From Elusimicrobia bacterium RIFOXYD2_FULL_34_15 (GTDB lineage Bacteria > Elusimicrobiota > UBA8919), in the NCBI GenBank assembly GCA_001800605.1, contig MGVS01000051.1:1-39326 (forward strand): DNA of 39,326 nt, given 5' to 3'. The notes beneath the pieces were generated by a model. It saw only the letters and a program-made list of their open reading frames with translations. It did no database searches and was not told the DNA's origin. Positions 25,955 through 33,686 of the stretch are shown piece by piece. A program made the position numbers and the translations under genes. Each line of letters opens with the position of its first letter. Positions within the stretch are counted from its first letter, which is position 1.

Positions 25955-26500
25955 ATGAAATCAATCCCAAAAAAAGTTATAATGACTGATAAAGAGATGT
26001 CGATAACATTAAAACGTCTTGCTCACGAGATAATTGAGAGATTACACGGTGTTAATAATTTAGTGTTTATAGGAATTCAAACCCGGGGAGTTTTCATTGC
26101 AAAAAGGGTAGTTTCTATAATAGAAAATATTACAAATAAAACAATACCTTGCGGAACTTTAGATATAACTTTATACAGGGATGATGTAAATCATATTTCT
26201 AAACAACCGGTTGTTCAAGAAACTGAAATACCGTTTGATATAACAGGTAAAGATATAGTTCTTGTTGACGATGTTTTATATACGGGAAGAACTATAAGAG
26301 CGGCACTTGATGAATTAATAGATTTTGGCAGGCCGAGAACAATAAAGCTGGCGGTATTTATAGATAGAGGAGGCAGAGAACTGCCTATACAGCCGGATTT
26401 TGTCGGTTTAAATTATCCTATATCAAAGAAAGAACGAATAAGCGTTGACTTAAAAGAGTTTGACGAAAAAGATAAGGTTATTGTATACAATAAAGAATAA
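25955..26500 (+). CDS. pyrR: Pyrimidine regulator / uracil phosphoribosyltransferase PyrR
   Basis: A 181-residue protein of the usual PyrR length. It has the type I phosphoribosyltransferase loop VLVDDVLYTGRTIRAAL, the family segment DITLYRDD and the end VDLKEFDEKDKVIVYNKE. In Bacillus PyrR binds pyr mRNA when UMP is high and favours termination; it also has weak UPRTase activity. It heads pyrB, pyrC, pyrK, pyrD, pyrF and pyrE here, as in Firmicutes operons. I could not find the conserved PyrR-binding loop (UCCAGAGAGG-like) before pyrR or pyrB, so how it acts here is open. Confidence 0.95.
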   Translation: MKSIPKKVIMTDKEMSITLKRLAHEIIERLHGVNNLVFIGIQTRGVFIAKRVVSIIENITNKTIPCGTLDITLYRDDVNHISKQPVVQETEIPFDITGKDIVLVDDVLYTGRTIRAALDELIDFGRPRTIKLAVFIDRGGRELPIQPDFVGLNYPISKKERISVDLKEFDEKDKVIVYNKE

Positions 26501-26529
26501 TATAATTGTTAAAAACTTAAATAATCATC

Positions 26530-26647
26530 GATTACACAGATTACACAGACCTGCCTGACGGTAGGCAGGTTAGGACTTGTAGTTAAATCAGTGTAATCGC
26601 TTTTAGAAATCCGTGTAATCAAGACCATTGAATCTTTTCAATGGTCT
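26530..26647 (+). repeat. GATTACACAGATT inverted-repeat unit with hairpin, copy 3 (before pyrB)
   Basis: The element runs from 26530 (GATTACACAGATTACACAGA) to 26620 (AAATCCGTGTAATC). An internal perfect hairpin has CCTGCC at 26550 and GGCAGG at 26564. The trailing hairpin has AGACCATTGAA (26622-26632), loop TCTT, and TTCAATGGTCT (26637-26647). The ribosome site GGAGGAG follows immediately. It is not followed by a T-run, so it is not a classical terminator. Confidence 0.72.
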
Positions 26648-26659
26648 CGGAGGAGTTAA

Positions 26660-27607
26660 ATGAAGCTGAAACAAAAGGATTTACTAGGCTTAGAATATTT
26701 ATCAAAAGAAGAAATTGAACTTATAATCCAGACAGCTAAACCTTTCAAAAATCTTTTTACAAGAACAGTTAAAAAAGTACCAACCTTAAGAGGAAAAACA
26801 GTTGTCCTCCTTTTTTATGAGCCTTCAACAAGAACCAGAACCTCTTTTGAACTTGCTGCGAAACGTTTAAGTGCAGATACGATAGGTATTTCTGTCTCGG
26901 CTTCATCGGTAGTAAAAGGCGAATCGCTAATAGATACCGTTAAAACAATCGAAGCAATGAAAGCAGATTTTGTAGTATTAAGGCACGGAATGTCAGGTGC
27001 CGCACACATAGTTTCAAAAACGATATCGGCATCCGTAATAAATGCCGGTGACGGTATGCACGAACATCCGACCCAAGGTCTTTTGGATATATTTACTATA
27101 TTAGAAAAGAAAGAAAAAATAAAAGGCCTTAATGTTGCAATCATAGGCGATATCTTACATTCAAGGGTTGCACGTTCAAATATTTGGGGATTAAATAAGC
27201 TTGGCGCTAATGTGTTTGTAGTAGGTCCTGCAACTTTAATTCCGGCAGAAATAGAGAAACTCAATGTAGAGGTTCACCATAACATCGAAAAAATTATGCA
27301 TAAACTGGATGTTATAAACATATTAAGAATACAAAGGGAGAGACAAGAACAGAACCTTTTTCCGACCTTCGAGGAATACAGCGAAATATTCGGAATAAAT
27401 TCTTACAAATTAAGAAATGCAAAAAACGATATCGTAATAATGCATCCGGGTCCGATGAACAGAGGTGCAGAAATATCTTCTGAAGTTGCCGAAAGCAAAA
27501 ACTCGGTAATAACCGAACAGGTTACAAACGGAATCGCGATACGGATGTCAGTTCTATACTTACTTGCCGGCGGTGATGGAGGTGAAAGTGAAACTTTTAA
27601 TTCTTAA
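26660..27607 (+). CDS. pyrB: Aspartate carbamoyltransferase catalytic subunit
   Basis: A 315-residue ATCase catalytic chain. The carbamoyl-phosphate loop is S56-T-R-T-R-T-S62 in YEPSTRTRTSFE, followed by the HPTQGLLDIFT aspartate-domain segment and MHPGPMNRG near the C-terminus. It makes carbamoyl aspartate. No pyrI regulatory chain is present, so control is probably through PyrR, as in pyrR-pyrB operons. The ribosome site GGAGGAG is strong. The end overlaps pyrC by 20 bases. Confidence 0.97.
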   Translation: MKLKQKDLLGLEYLSKEEIELIIQTAKPFKNLFTRTVKKVPTLRGKTVVLLFYEPSTRTRTSFELAAKRLSADTIGISVSASSVVKGESLIDTVKTIEAMKADFVVLRHGMSGAAHIVSKTISASVINAGDGMHEHPTQGLLDIFTILEKKEKIKGLNVAIIGDILHSRVARSNIWGLNKLGANVFVVGPATLIPAEIEKLNVEVHHNIEKIMHKLDVINILRIQRERQEQNLFPTFEEYSEIFGINSYKLRNAKNDIVIMHPGPMNRGAEISSEVAESKNSVITEQVTNGIAIRMSVLYLLAGGDGGESETFNS

Positions 27608-28892
27608 CGGAATCGTTTGTGATCCTGCAAATAAGTTTGAAAAAAAAGCAAATATACTTATAGAAAATGGGAAAATAGTAAATATTAGTTTAAAACCGGA
27701 ATCTAAAAAACGCAAATCAAATATAAAAGTAATTGATGCAAATGGAAAATTTGTCGTTCCCGGTTTAATTGATATGCATACTCATCTTAGAGAACCGGGC
27801 AGGGAAGACGAAGAAACAATAAAAACGGGAACCCGTGCTGCCGCTGTCGGCGGATTTACAACGATATGTTCAATGCCGAACACACAACCGGTGATTGATT
27901 CAGTATCCGGCGTAAAATTTATATTATCAACTGCAAGCAACGAAGGAATTGTAAATGTTTTTCCGATAGGAGCAATAACAAAAGGAAGCAATGGTTTGGA
28001 ACTTGCAGAAATCGGTAAAATGAAAGGTGCGGGCATCATCGCAATATCGGATGACGGCAAATCGGTGATGAATTCTATAATAATGAGACGTGCGCTTGAA
28101 TACAGTAAAATGTTCGGTCTTCCTGTGATTTCTCATTGTGAGGATATGAATCTTTCGGCAAACGGGGAAATCAACGAAGGTTATATTTCCACGGTCCTGG
28201 GACTAAAAGGAATACCAAGACAGGCAGAAGAAATTATGGTTGAAAGAGATATCGCTTTAGCGGAATTGACCGGCGGGAGAATTCATATTGCACATATGAG
28301 TACCGAACGTTCGGTCGAAATAGTAAGAAATTCTAAAAAAAGAGGAATAAAAGTAACTGCAGAAACCGCGCCCCACTATTTCTCGTTAACAGATGAAGAA
28401 ATTAAAAATACAGATTATAACACAAATACGAAAATGAATCCACCTTTAAGGACAAAAGCTGATATCAATGCTATTTGCAAAGGACTTGCTGACGGAACTA
28501 TTGATTGCATAGCATCTGACCATGCTCCGCATCTTGCTGAAGAAAAAGAACAGGAATTTAGGGTTGCACCTTTTGGAATAATAGGCCTGGAAACTATGGT
28601 GCCGTTGATAATAACCAAACTTGTAAATGAAAAAGTAATTTCATTTAGAGAAGCAATATCTAAAATTACATGCGGGCCTGCAAAAGTGCTTGGATTGAAC
28701 AAGGGAACACTTTCAGTAGGAAGTGATGCGGACATAACCATAATAGATTTGAAGCAAACAAAAACTATAGAAAAATTCGAATCAAAATGTAAGAATTCAC
28801 CTTTTATAGGCCAAAAGCTTACCGGATTTGCAACTACAACTATAGTTTCCGGAATAGTGGTAATGAACGGGGGACAGATTGTATCAGATTGA
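27588..28892 (+). CDS. pyrC: Dihydroorotase (type I)
   Basis: A 434-residue amidohydrolase closing carbamoyl aspartate to dihydroorotate. The GTG at 27588 is preferred: GGAGG lies 5 bases upstream and the protein then starts VKLLILNG, which is usual. Zinc ligands H64 and H66 lie in DMHTHLREPG, and the catalytic Asp segment is IASDHAPH. Length and motifs indicate the class I type found in Gram-positive bacteria and many anaerobes, not the short E. coli form. It overlaps pyrB by 20 bases and pyrK by 14. Confidence 0.96.
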   Translation: MKLLILNGIVCDPANKFEKKANILIENGKIVNISLKPESKKRKSNIKVIDANGKFVVPGLIDMHTHLREPGREDEETIKTGTRAAAVGGFTTICSMPNTQPVIDSVSGVKFILSTASNEGIVNVFPIGAITKGSNGLELAEIGKMKGAGIIAISDDGKSVMNSIIMRRALEYSKMFGLPVISHCEDMNLSANGEINEGYISTVLGLKGIPRQAEEIMVERDIALAELTGGRIHIAHMSTERSVEIVRNSKKRGIKVTAETAPHYFSLTDEEIKNTDYNTNTKMNPPLRTKADINAICKGLADGTIDCIASDHAPHLAEEKEQEFRVAPFGIIGLETMVPLIITKLVNEKVISFREAISKITCGPAKVLGLNKGTLSVGSDADITIIDLKQTKTIEKFESKCKNSPFIGQKLTGFATTTIVSGIVVMNGGQIVSD

Positions 28893-29724
28893 CAGTAAAA
28901 TAATTAATAATAAAAAACTTTCAAACAAATATTTTCTAATGACATTTAATAGTCCTAAAATTGCGGAATCGTCAAAGCCGGGCCAGTTTGTAATGGTAAA
29001 TATAGGCACTGCAACAACTTTTTTAAGAAGGCCGTTCAGTATCTGTAAAACAAATAAAAAAACTTTTGATATTCTTTATAAAGTTGTCGGATGCGGTACC
29101 GAAGAATTATCGAAAAAAAAATCCGGGGATAGTTTAAACATAATAGGCCCGCTCGGAAATGGTTACAAGTTTCCTATTTTGGAAATAAACAAAACGCCAA
29201 TTCTGGTTGCAGGCGGTACCGGAGTGGCTTCACTCCTTTTTTTTGCCCAAAAAATTAAAGAGAAATATAAATCTGTTAAACCAATTGTATTTATAGGTGC
29301 AAAAAACAAAAAGGAAGTACTGCTAAAAAATGAATATGAAAAACTTGGTTTCAAAGTAATCGTCTCAACAGAAGACGGTTCAATGGGGAAAAAGGGACTT
29401 ATATCTAATTTACTTTCTTCATATTTAGAAGAATGCTGCTTGAAGCAAGTATCTGCCATATATTCCTGCGGACCAAAAGCGATGCTGAAAGAGATTTCTA
29501 AAATTGCAAAGAAAAATAATGTTGATTGTTTTGTGTCTTTAGAAGAATACATGGTTTGCGGGATTGGAACATGTATGGGATGTGTTACAAAAACAATTAA
29601 AAATTTAAAAACTTGTCCCGAGCTCGTTGCGGGATTAAAAATTAAAAATGAAGGAAATAATTACGAGTATAAGTCGGTTTGTAAGGATGGGCCGGTATTT
29701 GACGCAAAAGATATAATATGGTGA
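28879..29724 (+). CDS. pyrK: Dihydroorotate dehydrogenase electron-transfer subunit
   Basis: A 281-residue FAD and [2Fe-2S] protein of the ferredoxin-reductase family. The FAD site is RRPFSIC, the pyridine-nucleotide segment AGGTGVASLLF, and the cluster ligands are C227, C232, C235 and C268 (VCGIGTCMGC, then KSVCKDGPVF). It links PyrD to NAD. The likely start is TTG at 28879, just after GGGGGA and overlapping pyrC by 14 bases; the next Met is 20 codons in and would remove a beta strand. It overlaps pyrD by 7 bases, as expected for subunits made together. Confidence 0.93.
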   Translation: MYQIDSKIINNKKLSNKYFLMTFNSPKIAESSKPGQFVMVNIGTATTFLRRPFSICKTNKKTFDILYKVVGCGTEELSKKKSGDSLNIIGPLGNGYKFPILEINKTPILVAGGTGVASLLFFAQKIKEKYKSVKPIVFIGAKNKKEVLLKNEYEKLGFKVIVSTEDGSMGKKGLISNLLSSYLEECCLKQVSAIYSCGPKAMLKEISKIAKKNNVDCFVSLEEYMVCGIGTCMGCVTKTIKNLKTCPELVAGLKIKNEGNNYEYKSVCKDGPVFDAKDIIW

Positions 29725-30551
29725 AAATAGGCCAGATAAAACTAAAAAATCCGGTGATGGTAGCTTCAGGTACATTCGGTTACGGAATTGAATGTAAAGA
29801 CTTAGTTGATTTAGATAAACTTGGTGCGATAATAACAAAGACGATCACATTGAAACCGAGATTGGGGAATCCGCAACCCAGGACTTTTGAACTTCCTTAC
29901 GGGATGATAAATACAATCGGACTTCAAAATGTCGGCTTGGAAAAATTTTTAACTGAAAAACTACCGGAATTAATAAAAATTACGAAAACTCCGGTAATCG
30001 TGAGCATTGCAGGAGAAAAAGAATCGGAGTATTCGGAAGTTGCAAAAATATTGGATAAAGAAAATATAGCCGGAATTGAAATGAATATTTCCTGTCCAAA
30101 TGTAAAAGGAAGTATAATATCAAAATGTAAAACTGATACTTATAATGTCGTAAAATCGGTAAGAAAAAAAACTAAACATACGCTAATTGTAAAACTTTCA
30201 CCTGACGTTACAGACATTTTAGAAATTGCAAAATCTACGGAAAGTGCCGGTGCCGACGCGGTTTCTTTGATAAATACAGTCCCTGCACTTTTTTATAAAA
30301 ATGGGAATACTATTCTTGGCGGGCTTTCAGGCCCCTGCATAAAGCATATCGCGCTTAGAAAAGTTTATGAAGTAGCAAAATTTCTAAAGATACCGGTAAT
30401 TGGTATCGGCGGAATAATGAATATTGAAGATACTTTAGAGTTTTTCAAGGCGGGAGCAAAAGCAATACAAGTCGGCACAGGAAATTTCATTGACCCAAAA
30501 ATACCAATAAAAATAATAAATGGTTTGAGTTTTAAAAAGATGTCATTCTGA
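29718..30551 (+). CDS. pyrD: Dihydroorotate dehydrogenase, NAD-dependent class 1B catalytic subunit
   Basis: A 277-residue FMN TIM barrel, somewhat shorter than the roughly 300-310 usual for class 1B. IKLKNPVMVASGTFGYG opens the protein. The catalytic base is C126 in NISCPN. GIGGIMNIEDTLEF and QVGTGNF form the FMN phosphate site. With PyrK it oxidises dihydroorotate to orotate with NAD and needs no quinone or oxygen. The start overlaps pyrK by 7 bases. The stop is embedded in a 14-base-pair perfect hairpin. Confidence 0.95.
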   Translation: MVKIGQIKLKNPVMVASGTFGYGIECKDLVDLDKLGAIITKTITLKPRLGNPQPRTFELPYGMINTIGLQNVGLEKFLTEKLPELIKITKTPVIVSIAGEKESEYSEVAKILDKENIAGIEMNISCPNVKGSIISKCKTDTYNVVKSVRKKTKHTLIVKLSPDVTDILEIAKSTESAGADAVSLINTVPALFYKNGNTILGGLSGPCIKHIALRKVYEVAKFLKIPVIGIGGIMNIEDTLEFFKAGAKAIQVGTGNFIDPKIPIKIINGLSFKKMSF

Positions 30552-30574
30552 TCCCGATTCATCGGGATCAGAAT
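30545..30574. repeat. Perfect hairpin over the pyrD stop codon
   Basis: ATTCTGATCCCGAT (30545-30558) and ATCGGGATCAGAAT (30561-30574) form 14 uninterrupted pairs with a 2-base tip; the TGA of pyrD is in the left arm. A CTTCGCCGAAGG turn (30604-30615) follows before pyrF, within a segment that looks like a dispersed repeat. It could protect the mRNA or terminate weakly; there is no T-run. Confidence 0.6.
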
Positions 30575-30642
30575 CTCGATTTAAAACATTTTACTACGAG
30601 ATGCTTCGCCGAAGGCTCAGCATGACAAATAGGGACTTTAAT

Positions 30643-31308
30643 ATGGAACTTATTGTAGCACTTGATGTTGATAATATTTCTCAGGCAGAAAAAATAATAG
30701 ACCTGCTTAAAAGCAAAGTAAAAATATTTAAAGTTGGTTCGCGGCTTTTTACATCTGAAGGTCCTAAAATAATAGATTTGATAAACAGTAAAGGCTGCAA
30801 GGTTTTTCTTGATTTAAAATATTACGATATTCCGACTGTCATTGCTGAGGCAGTAAGGATTGCAGGTGAAAAGAAAGTTTTTTCTACAACACTTCATGCT
30901 TCCGGCGGAAGAGATATGCTGAAATTGGCGGTCCAGCAGAAACCGAGACCTTTAATTTGGGGAGTAACGGTCCTTACAAGTTTTGATGAGAACAATCTAA
31001 AGGAAATAGGCGTTACAAAAAAGGTTGATGAACAGGTCGAGTCGTTAGCAAAATTAGCAAAAGAATCAGGATTGAATGGTGTTGTGTGCTCCGCTCAGGA
31101 AATAGGAATTGTAAAAAAGGTTGGCGGATTGCAAATAATTGTTCCCGGAATAAGATTAGAAGATGCAAAGGATGATCAAAAGAGGACACTGACTCCTAAA
31201 AAGGCAAAAGAATTAGGAGCGGATTATATTGTCGTAGGCAGGCCGATAATTAAATCAGAAAATCCATCGGCTGTTGTAGATACGATAATATCTATCTGCC
31301 TATCCTAA
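30643..31308 (+). CDS. pyrF: Orotidine 5'-phosphate decarboxylase
   Basis: A 221-residue TIM barrel converting OMP to UMP. It starts MELIVALDVDN, typical for the short-form PyrF, so I use the ATG at 30643 (AGGGA upstream) rather than the in-frame ATG at 30601, whose extra 14 residues come from a repeat. The catalytic D-x-K-x-x-D is in FLDLKYYDIPT, with Lys59 central. The phosphate site is DYIVVGRPI near the C-terminus. It stands before pyrE, the enzyme that makes its substrate. Confidence 0.96.
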   Translation: MELIVALDVDNISQAEKIIDLLKSKVKIFKVGSRLFTSEGPKIIDLINSKGCKVFLDLKYYDIPTVIAEAVRIAGEKKVFSTTLHASGGRDMLKLAVQQKPRPLIWGVTVLTSFDENNLKEIGVTKKVDEQVESLAKLAKESGLNGVVCSAQEIGIVKKVGGLQIIVPGIRLEDAKDDQKRTLTPKKAKELGADYIVVGRPIIKSENPSAVVDTIISICLS

Positions 31309-31341
31309 TGATTTACAGAAAAGGGGCAGAAAGGATATAAA

Positions 31342-31911
31342 ATGAAATTAGAAAAATTGTTTAAGGCAAAGAAAGCATTGTTGGAAGGCCATTTCTTACT
31401 CACAAGCGGGTTGCATTCCGATAAGTATATGCAGTGCGCAAAAATACTGCAATATCCGGATATCACGGAAAAAATTGCAAATATGCTCATAAAAAAAATG
31501 AAGGCAAAAAAGATTGATGTTGTAGTAAGTCCTGCAATTGGCGCAATTGTAATAGGGCAGGAGCTTGCAAGACAGTTGAAATGCCGTGCAATTTTCTGTG
31601 AAAGAGAAAATGGCGCTATGATGTTACGTCGTGGTTTTGAAATTAAAAAAAATGAAAAATGCCTGGTAGTTGAAGATGTTATAACCACCGGCGGTTCAGT
31701 TAAAGAGATAATAAATATAATAAAAGATTGTCAAGGAATAGTTGTCGGTGTAGCTTGTATTGTTGACAGGTCAGATATGAGTGAGTTGCTGTCATCTGCT
31801 TTAAAAGTAAATATTAAAACATATAAACCGGAAGAATGTCCTTTGTGTAAAAAAGGACTATCTTTGGTTAAGCCTGGGAGTAGAAACTTTGCGGGGCAAA
31901 GAAAACAGTAA
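31342..31911 (+). CDS. pyrE: Orotate phosphoribosyltransferase
   Basis: A 189-residue type I phosphoribosyltransferase joining orotate to PRPP. The substrate loop is LLTSGLHSDKYMQC, the flexible catalytic loop is near CERENGAMMLRRGF, and the PRPP motif is VVEDVITTGGSVKE. The C-terminal segment contains a CPLC pair (EECPLCKKGLSLVKPG), seen in a subset of PyrE proteins with about 190 residues. AAAGGA lies upstream of the ATG. The stop TAA starts a TAACGGG heptamer identical to that at the end of purS. Confidence 0.94.
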   Translation: MKLEKLFKAKKALLEGHFLLTSGLHSDKYMQCAKILQYPDITEKIANMLIKKMKAKKIDVVVSPAIGAIVIGQELARQLKCRAIFCERENGAMMLRRGFEIKKNEKCLVVEDVITTGGSVKEIINIIKDCQGIVVGVACIVDRSDMSELLSSALKVNIKTYKPEECPLCKKGLSLVKPGSRNFAGQRKQ

Positions 31912-32014
31912 CGGGTAATGAGTTCATAGTAGTTGCCGACCTTGGTCGGCGAAGTTGATTAGGTAAAGAGGAGTAGCCCGCTACTGAGGCTTCGGCGAGT
32001 CCGCAATGTGCGGA
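31909..32014. repeat. Repeat and hairpin mosaic between pyrE and purM
   Basis: TAACGGGTAATG heptamers start at the pyrE stop. They are followed by a GTTCATAG word, a hairpin GCCGACC (31935-31941) with GGTCGGC (31944-31950), a mini-hairpin variant (CCCGCTACTGAGGCTTCGGCG, in pieces from 31978) and TCCGCA (32000-32005) with TGCGGA (32009-32014). The last stem touches the purM ribosome site AAGGA and holds an upstream ATG (32006) in its loop. Confidence 0.55.
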
Positions 32015-32026
32015 AAGGATAAGAAT

Positions 32027-32974
32027 ATGCTAACTTACAAAAAATCAGGTGTTGATGTCGATAAAGCAAATAGTTTGGTTGATTGGATAAAAAAACTAAA
32101 TCCTTCAATTGGCGGATTTTCAGGGCTTTTTCCTGTTGATAAAAGCAAATTCATTTCAGCATCTTGCGACGGTGTCGGTACAAAATTGAAAGTTGCGCAC
32201 ATAGCTAATAAGCATGATACTGTCGGAATAGACCTGGTTGCTATGAATGTAAATGATGTTTTATGCTGCGGAGCAAAACCGTTATTTTTTCTAGATTATT
32301 TTGCTTGCGGAAAACTTGATTTGAATGTAACTAAACAGGTAATAAAAGGAATAAAAGACGGATGTGACCAGGCAGAATGTGTGTTGTTAGGCGGTGAAAC
32401 AGCCGAAATGCCGGGTTTTTATCATGGCAAGGATTATGATTTGGCGGGTTTTACTGTTGGAATTGTTGATAAAAAAAATATAATTGATGGTTCAAAGATA
32501 AGAAAGGGAGATGTAATTATCGGACTTCCTTCTTCGGGACTTCATTCTAACGGTTTTTCACTGGTTAGAAAAGCTTTGTCAGAAAAAGAAATTAAAAAAT
32601 ATTCAAAAATACTTTTGAAGCCAACAAAAATTTATGTGAAAGAAGTGCTAAACGTTTTTAAAAAATTTCCAAACTCGGTCTTAGGTATTTGTCATATTAC
32701 CGGCGGTGGATTTTACGATAATATTGTCAGGGTCTTACCTAAAAATGCTGTGGCGGTAATTGATAAGGATTCCTGGAAAATTCCGGAAATATTCAAAATT
32801 ATACAGATAAAAGGTAAAATGTCCGATAAGGAAATTTATAGAACATTGAATATGGGTATCGGCATGATAATGGTTGTTCGTGAATCAAATGCAGCTAAAA
32901 TTCAAAAGTTACTTAAAAACTCGATTATAATCGGTAGAATAGAAAGCGGTAAAAGAGATGTAATTGTTTCATAA
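32027..32974 (+). CDS. purM: Phosphoribosylformylglycinamidine cyclo-ligase (AIR synthetase)
   Basis: A 315-residue protein, a little shorter than the 345 of E. coli. It closes FGAM to AIR with ATP. The start MLTYKKSGVDVDKANSLVD matches the family; AAGGA lies 7 bases upstream of the ATG at 32027, and the ATG at 32006 lies in a hairpin loop. Motifs are SCDGVGTKLKVA, DLVAMNVNDVLCCGA, LGGETAEMPG and the C-terminal HITGGGFYDNIVR. The next gene starts 4 bases after its stop. Confidence 0.95.
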   Translation: MLTYKKSGVDVDKANSLVDWIKKLNPSIGGFSGLFPVDKSKFISASCDGVGTKLKVAHIANKHDTVGIDLVAMNVNDVLCCGAKPLFFLDYFACGKLDLNVTKQVIKGIKDGCDQAECVLLGGETAEMPGFYHGKDYDLAGFTVGIVDKKNIIDGSKIRKGDVIIGLPSSGLHSNGFSLVRKALSEKEIKKYSKILLKPTKIYVKEVLNVFKKFPNSVLGICHITGGGFYDNIVRVLPKNAVAVIDKDSWKIPEIFKIIQIKGKMSDKEIYRTLNMGIGMIMVVRESNAAKIQKLLKNSIIIGRIESGKRDVIVS

Positions 32975-32978
32975 AATC

Positions 32979-33365
32979 ATGAGAAGATTTGTACTTTATT
33001 TAATTAGATGGCAGCTGTCAACTCCGATACTTGCCCCTATTGTTGCTGCTTTCAAGCATTCAAATTCACTTTTCGGAACAAAAGAGGACTGGATAGGAGC
33101 TACAATCGCAAATTTAATTGGCGGATGCATTTTTTTCTGGGTTGACAAATTTATTTTTACAAGTCCCCTGATTGAAGCTTGGTATCTCAAGGAAAACGCA
33201 AAATGTGATTCTTGCAGAAAAATTGCAAGAGTACAAAGGTTAGTCAAAACAAAAGATTATGATAGAACGGATTCATCGCCGGTTTATTTGTGCAAAATAT
33301 GTTCTCTTAAAAAAATAGAAGAATTAAAAAAACGCGGTATAAATGTCAGTGAAATGCCAAAATAG
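32979..33365 (+). CDS. Small membrane protein with a cytoplasmic zinc-ribbon-like tail
   Basis: A 128-residue protein I cannot name. Residues about 10-28 (QLSTPILAPIVAAF) and about 38-62 (WIGATIANLIGGCIFFWVDKFIF) look like two membrane segments, giving a hairpin in the inner membrane. After them come C76-x2-C79 and C105-x2-C108, a spacing suited to a zinc ribbon, with a basic tyrosine-containing linker (RLVKTKDYDR). The ATG at 32979 lies 4 bases after the purM stop, so it is probably translated with purM. Homologues with the same layout may exist in related uncultured phyla, which I believe but cannot check. No function is assigned. Confidence 0.7.
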   Translation: MRRFVLYLIRWQLSTPILAPIVAAFKHSNSLFGTKEDWIGATIANLIGGCIFFWVDKFIFTSPLIEAWYLKENAKCDSCRKIARVQRLVKTKDYDRTDSSPVYLCKICSLKKIEELKKRGINVSEMPK

Positions 33366-33686
33366 TTCCGCTAGTTCCTTGATTTTAGAGTCCCCCTTAT
33401 GGCTGCCCATAAGTGAATAATTTTTCGGGGTAGTCGGCGAGGACTGTCCGAAGCCCATCATGGCGAAGCCGAAGGGCAAGTTCCACAGCCGCCGAAAAAT
33501 TACGAGCGAAATAGCCATCGGGGTGCATTTCTTTTCTAACTTTTCTTTGTGCACCCAAAGAAAAGTTTAACAGGGGTGCAGGGGTTATACCCCGCGGTGT
33601 TTAAGTAATTATAAATGAAAGATATAGTTTCTTATTAGGAAATTGATAATAATTTGAAACAAGAAAAAATAAATAAATTTTAGAAA
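33366..33686. repeat. Structured non-coding region before purN
   Basis: A 321-base gap without a convincing gene and more GC-rich than its surroundings. TAATTTTTCGG (33418-33428) pairs with CCGAAAAATTA (33492-33502), closing a segment with smaller self-complementary words such as GGACTGTCC and GCCC/GGGC. AACTTTTCTTT (33538-33548) and AAAGAAAAGTT (33557-33567) form a perfect 11-pair hairpin with loop GTGCACCC. GGGGTTATACCCC (33581-33593) is a third. The base composition suggests an inserted repeat or structured RNA. The last 90 bases are plain AT-rich sequence before purN. Confidence 0.5.

Noticed and set aside
26622-26647. Rho-independent terminator before pyrB
   Set aside because: The hairpin is strong but is followed by CGGAGGAG, the ribosome site, with no T-run.
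33419-33593. tRNA, tmRNA or rRNA fragment
   Set aside because: No cloverleaf, T-loop or rRNA word could be recognised; only generic hairpins are present.
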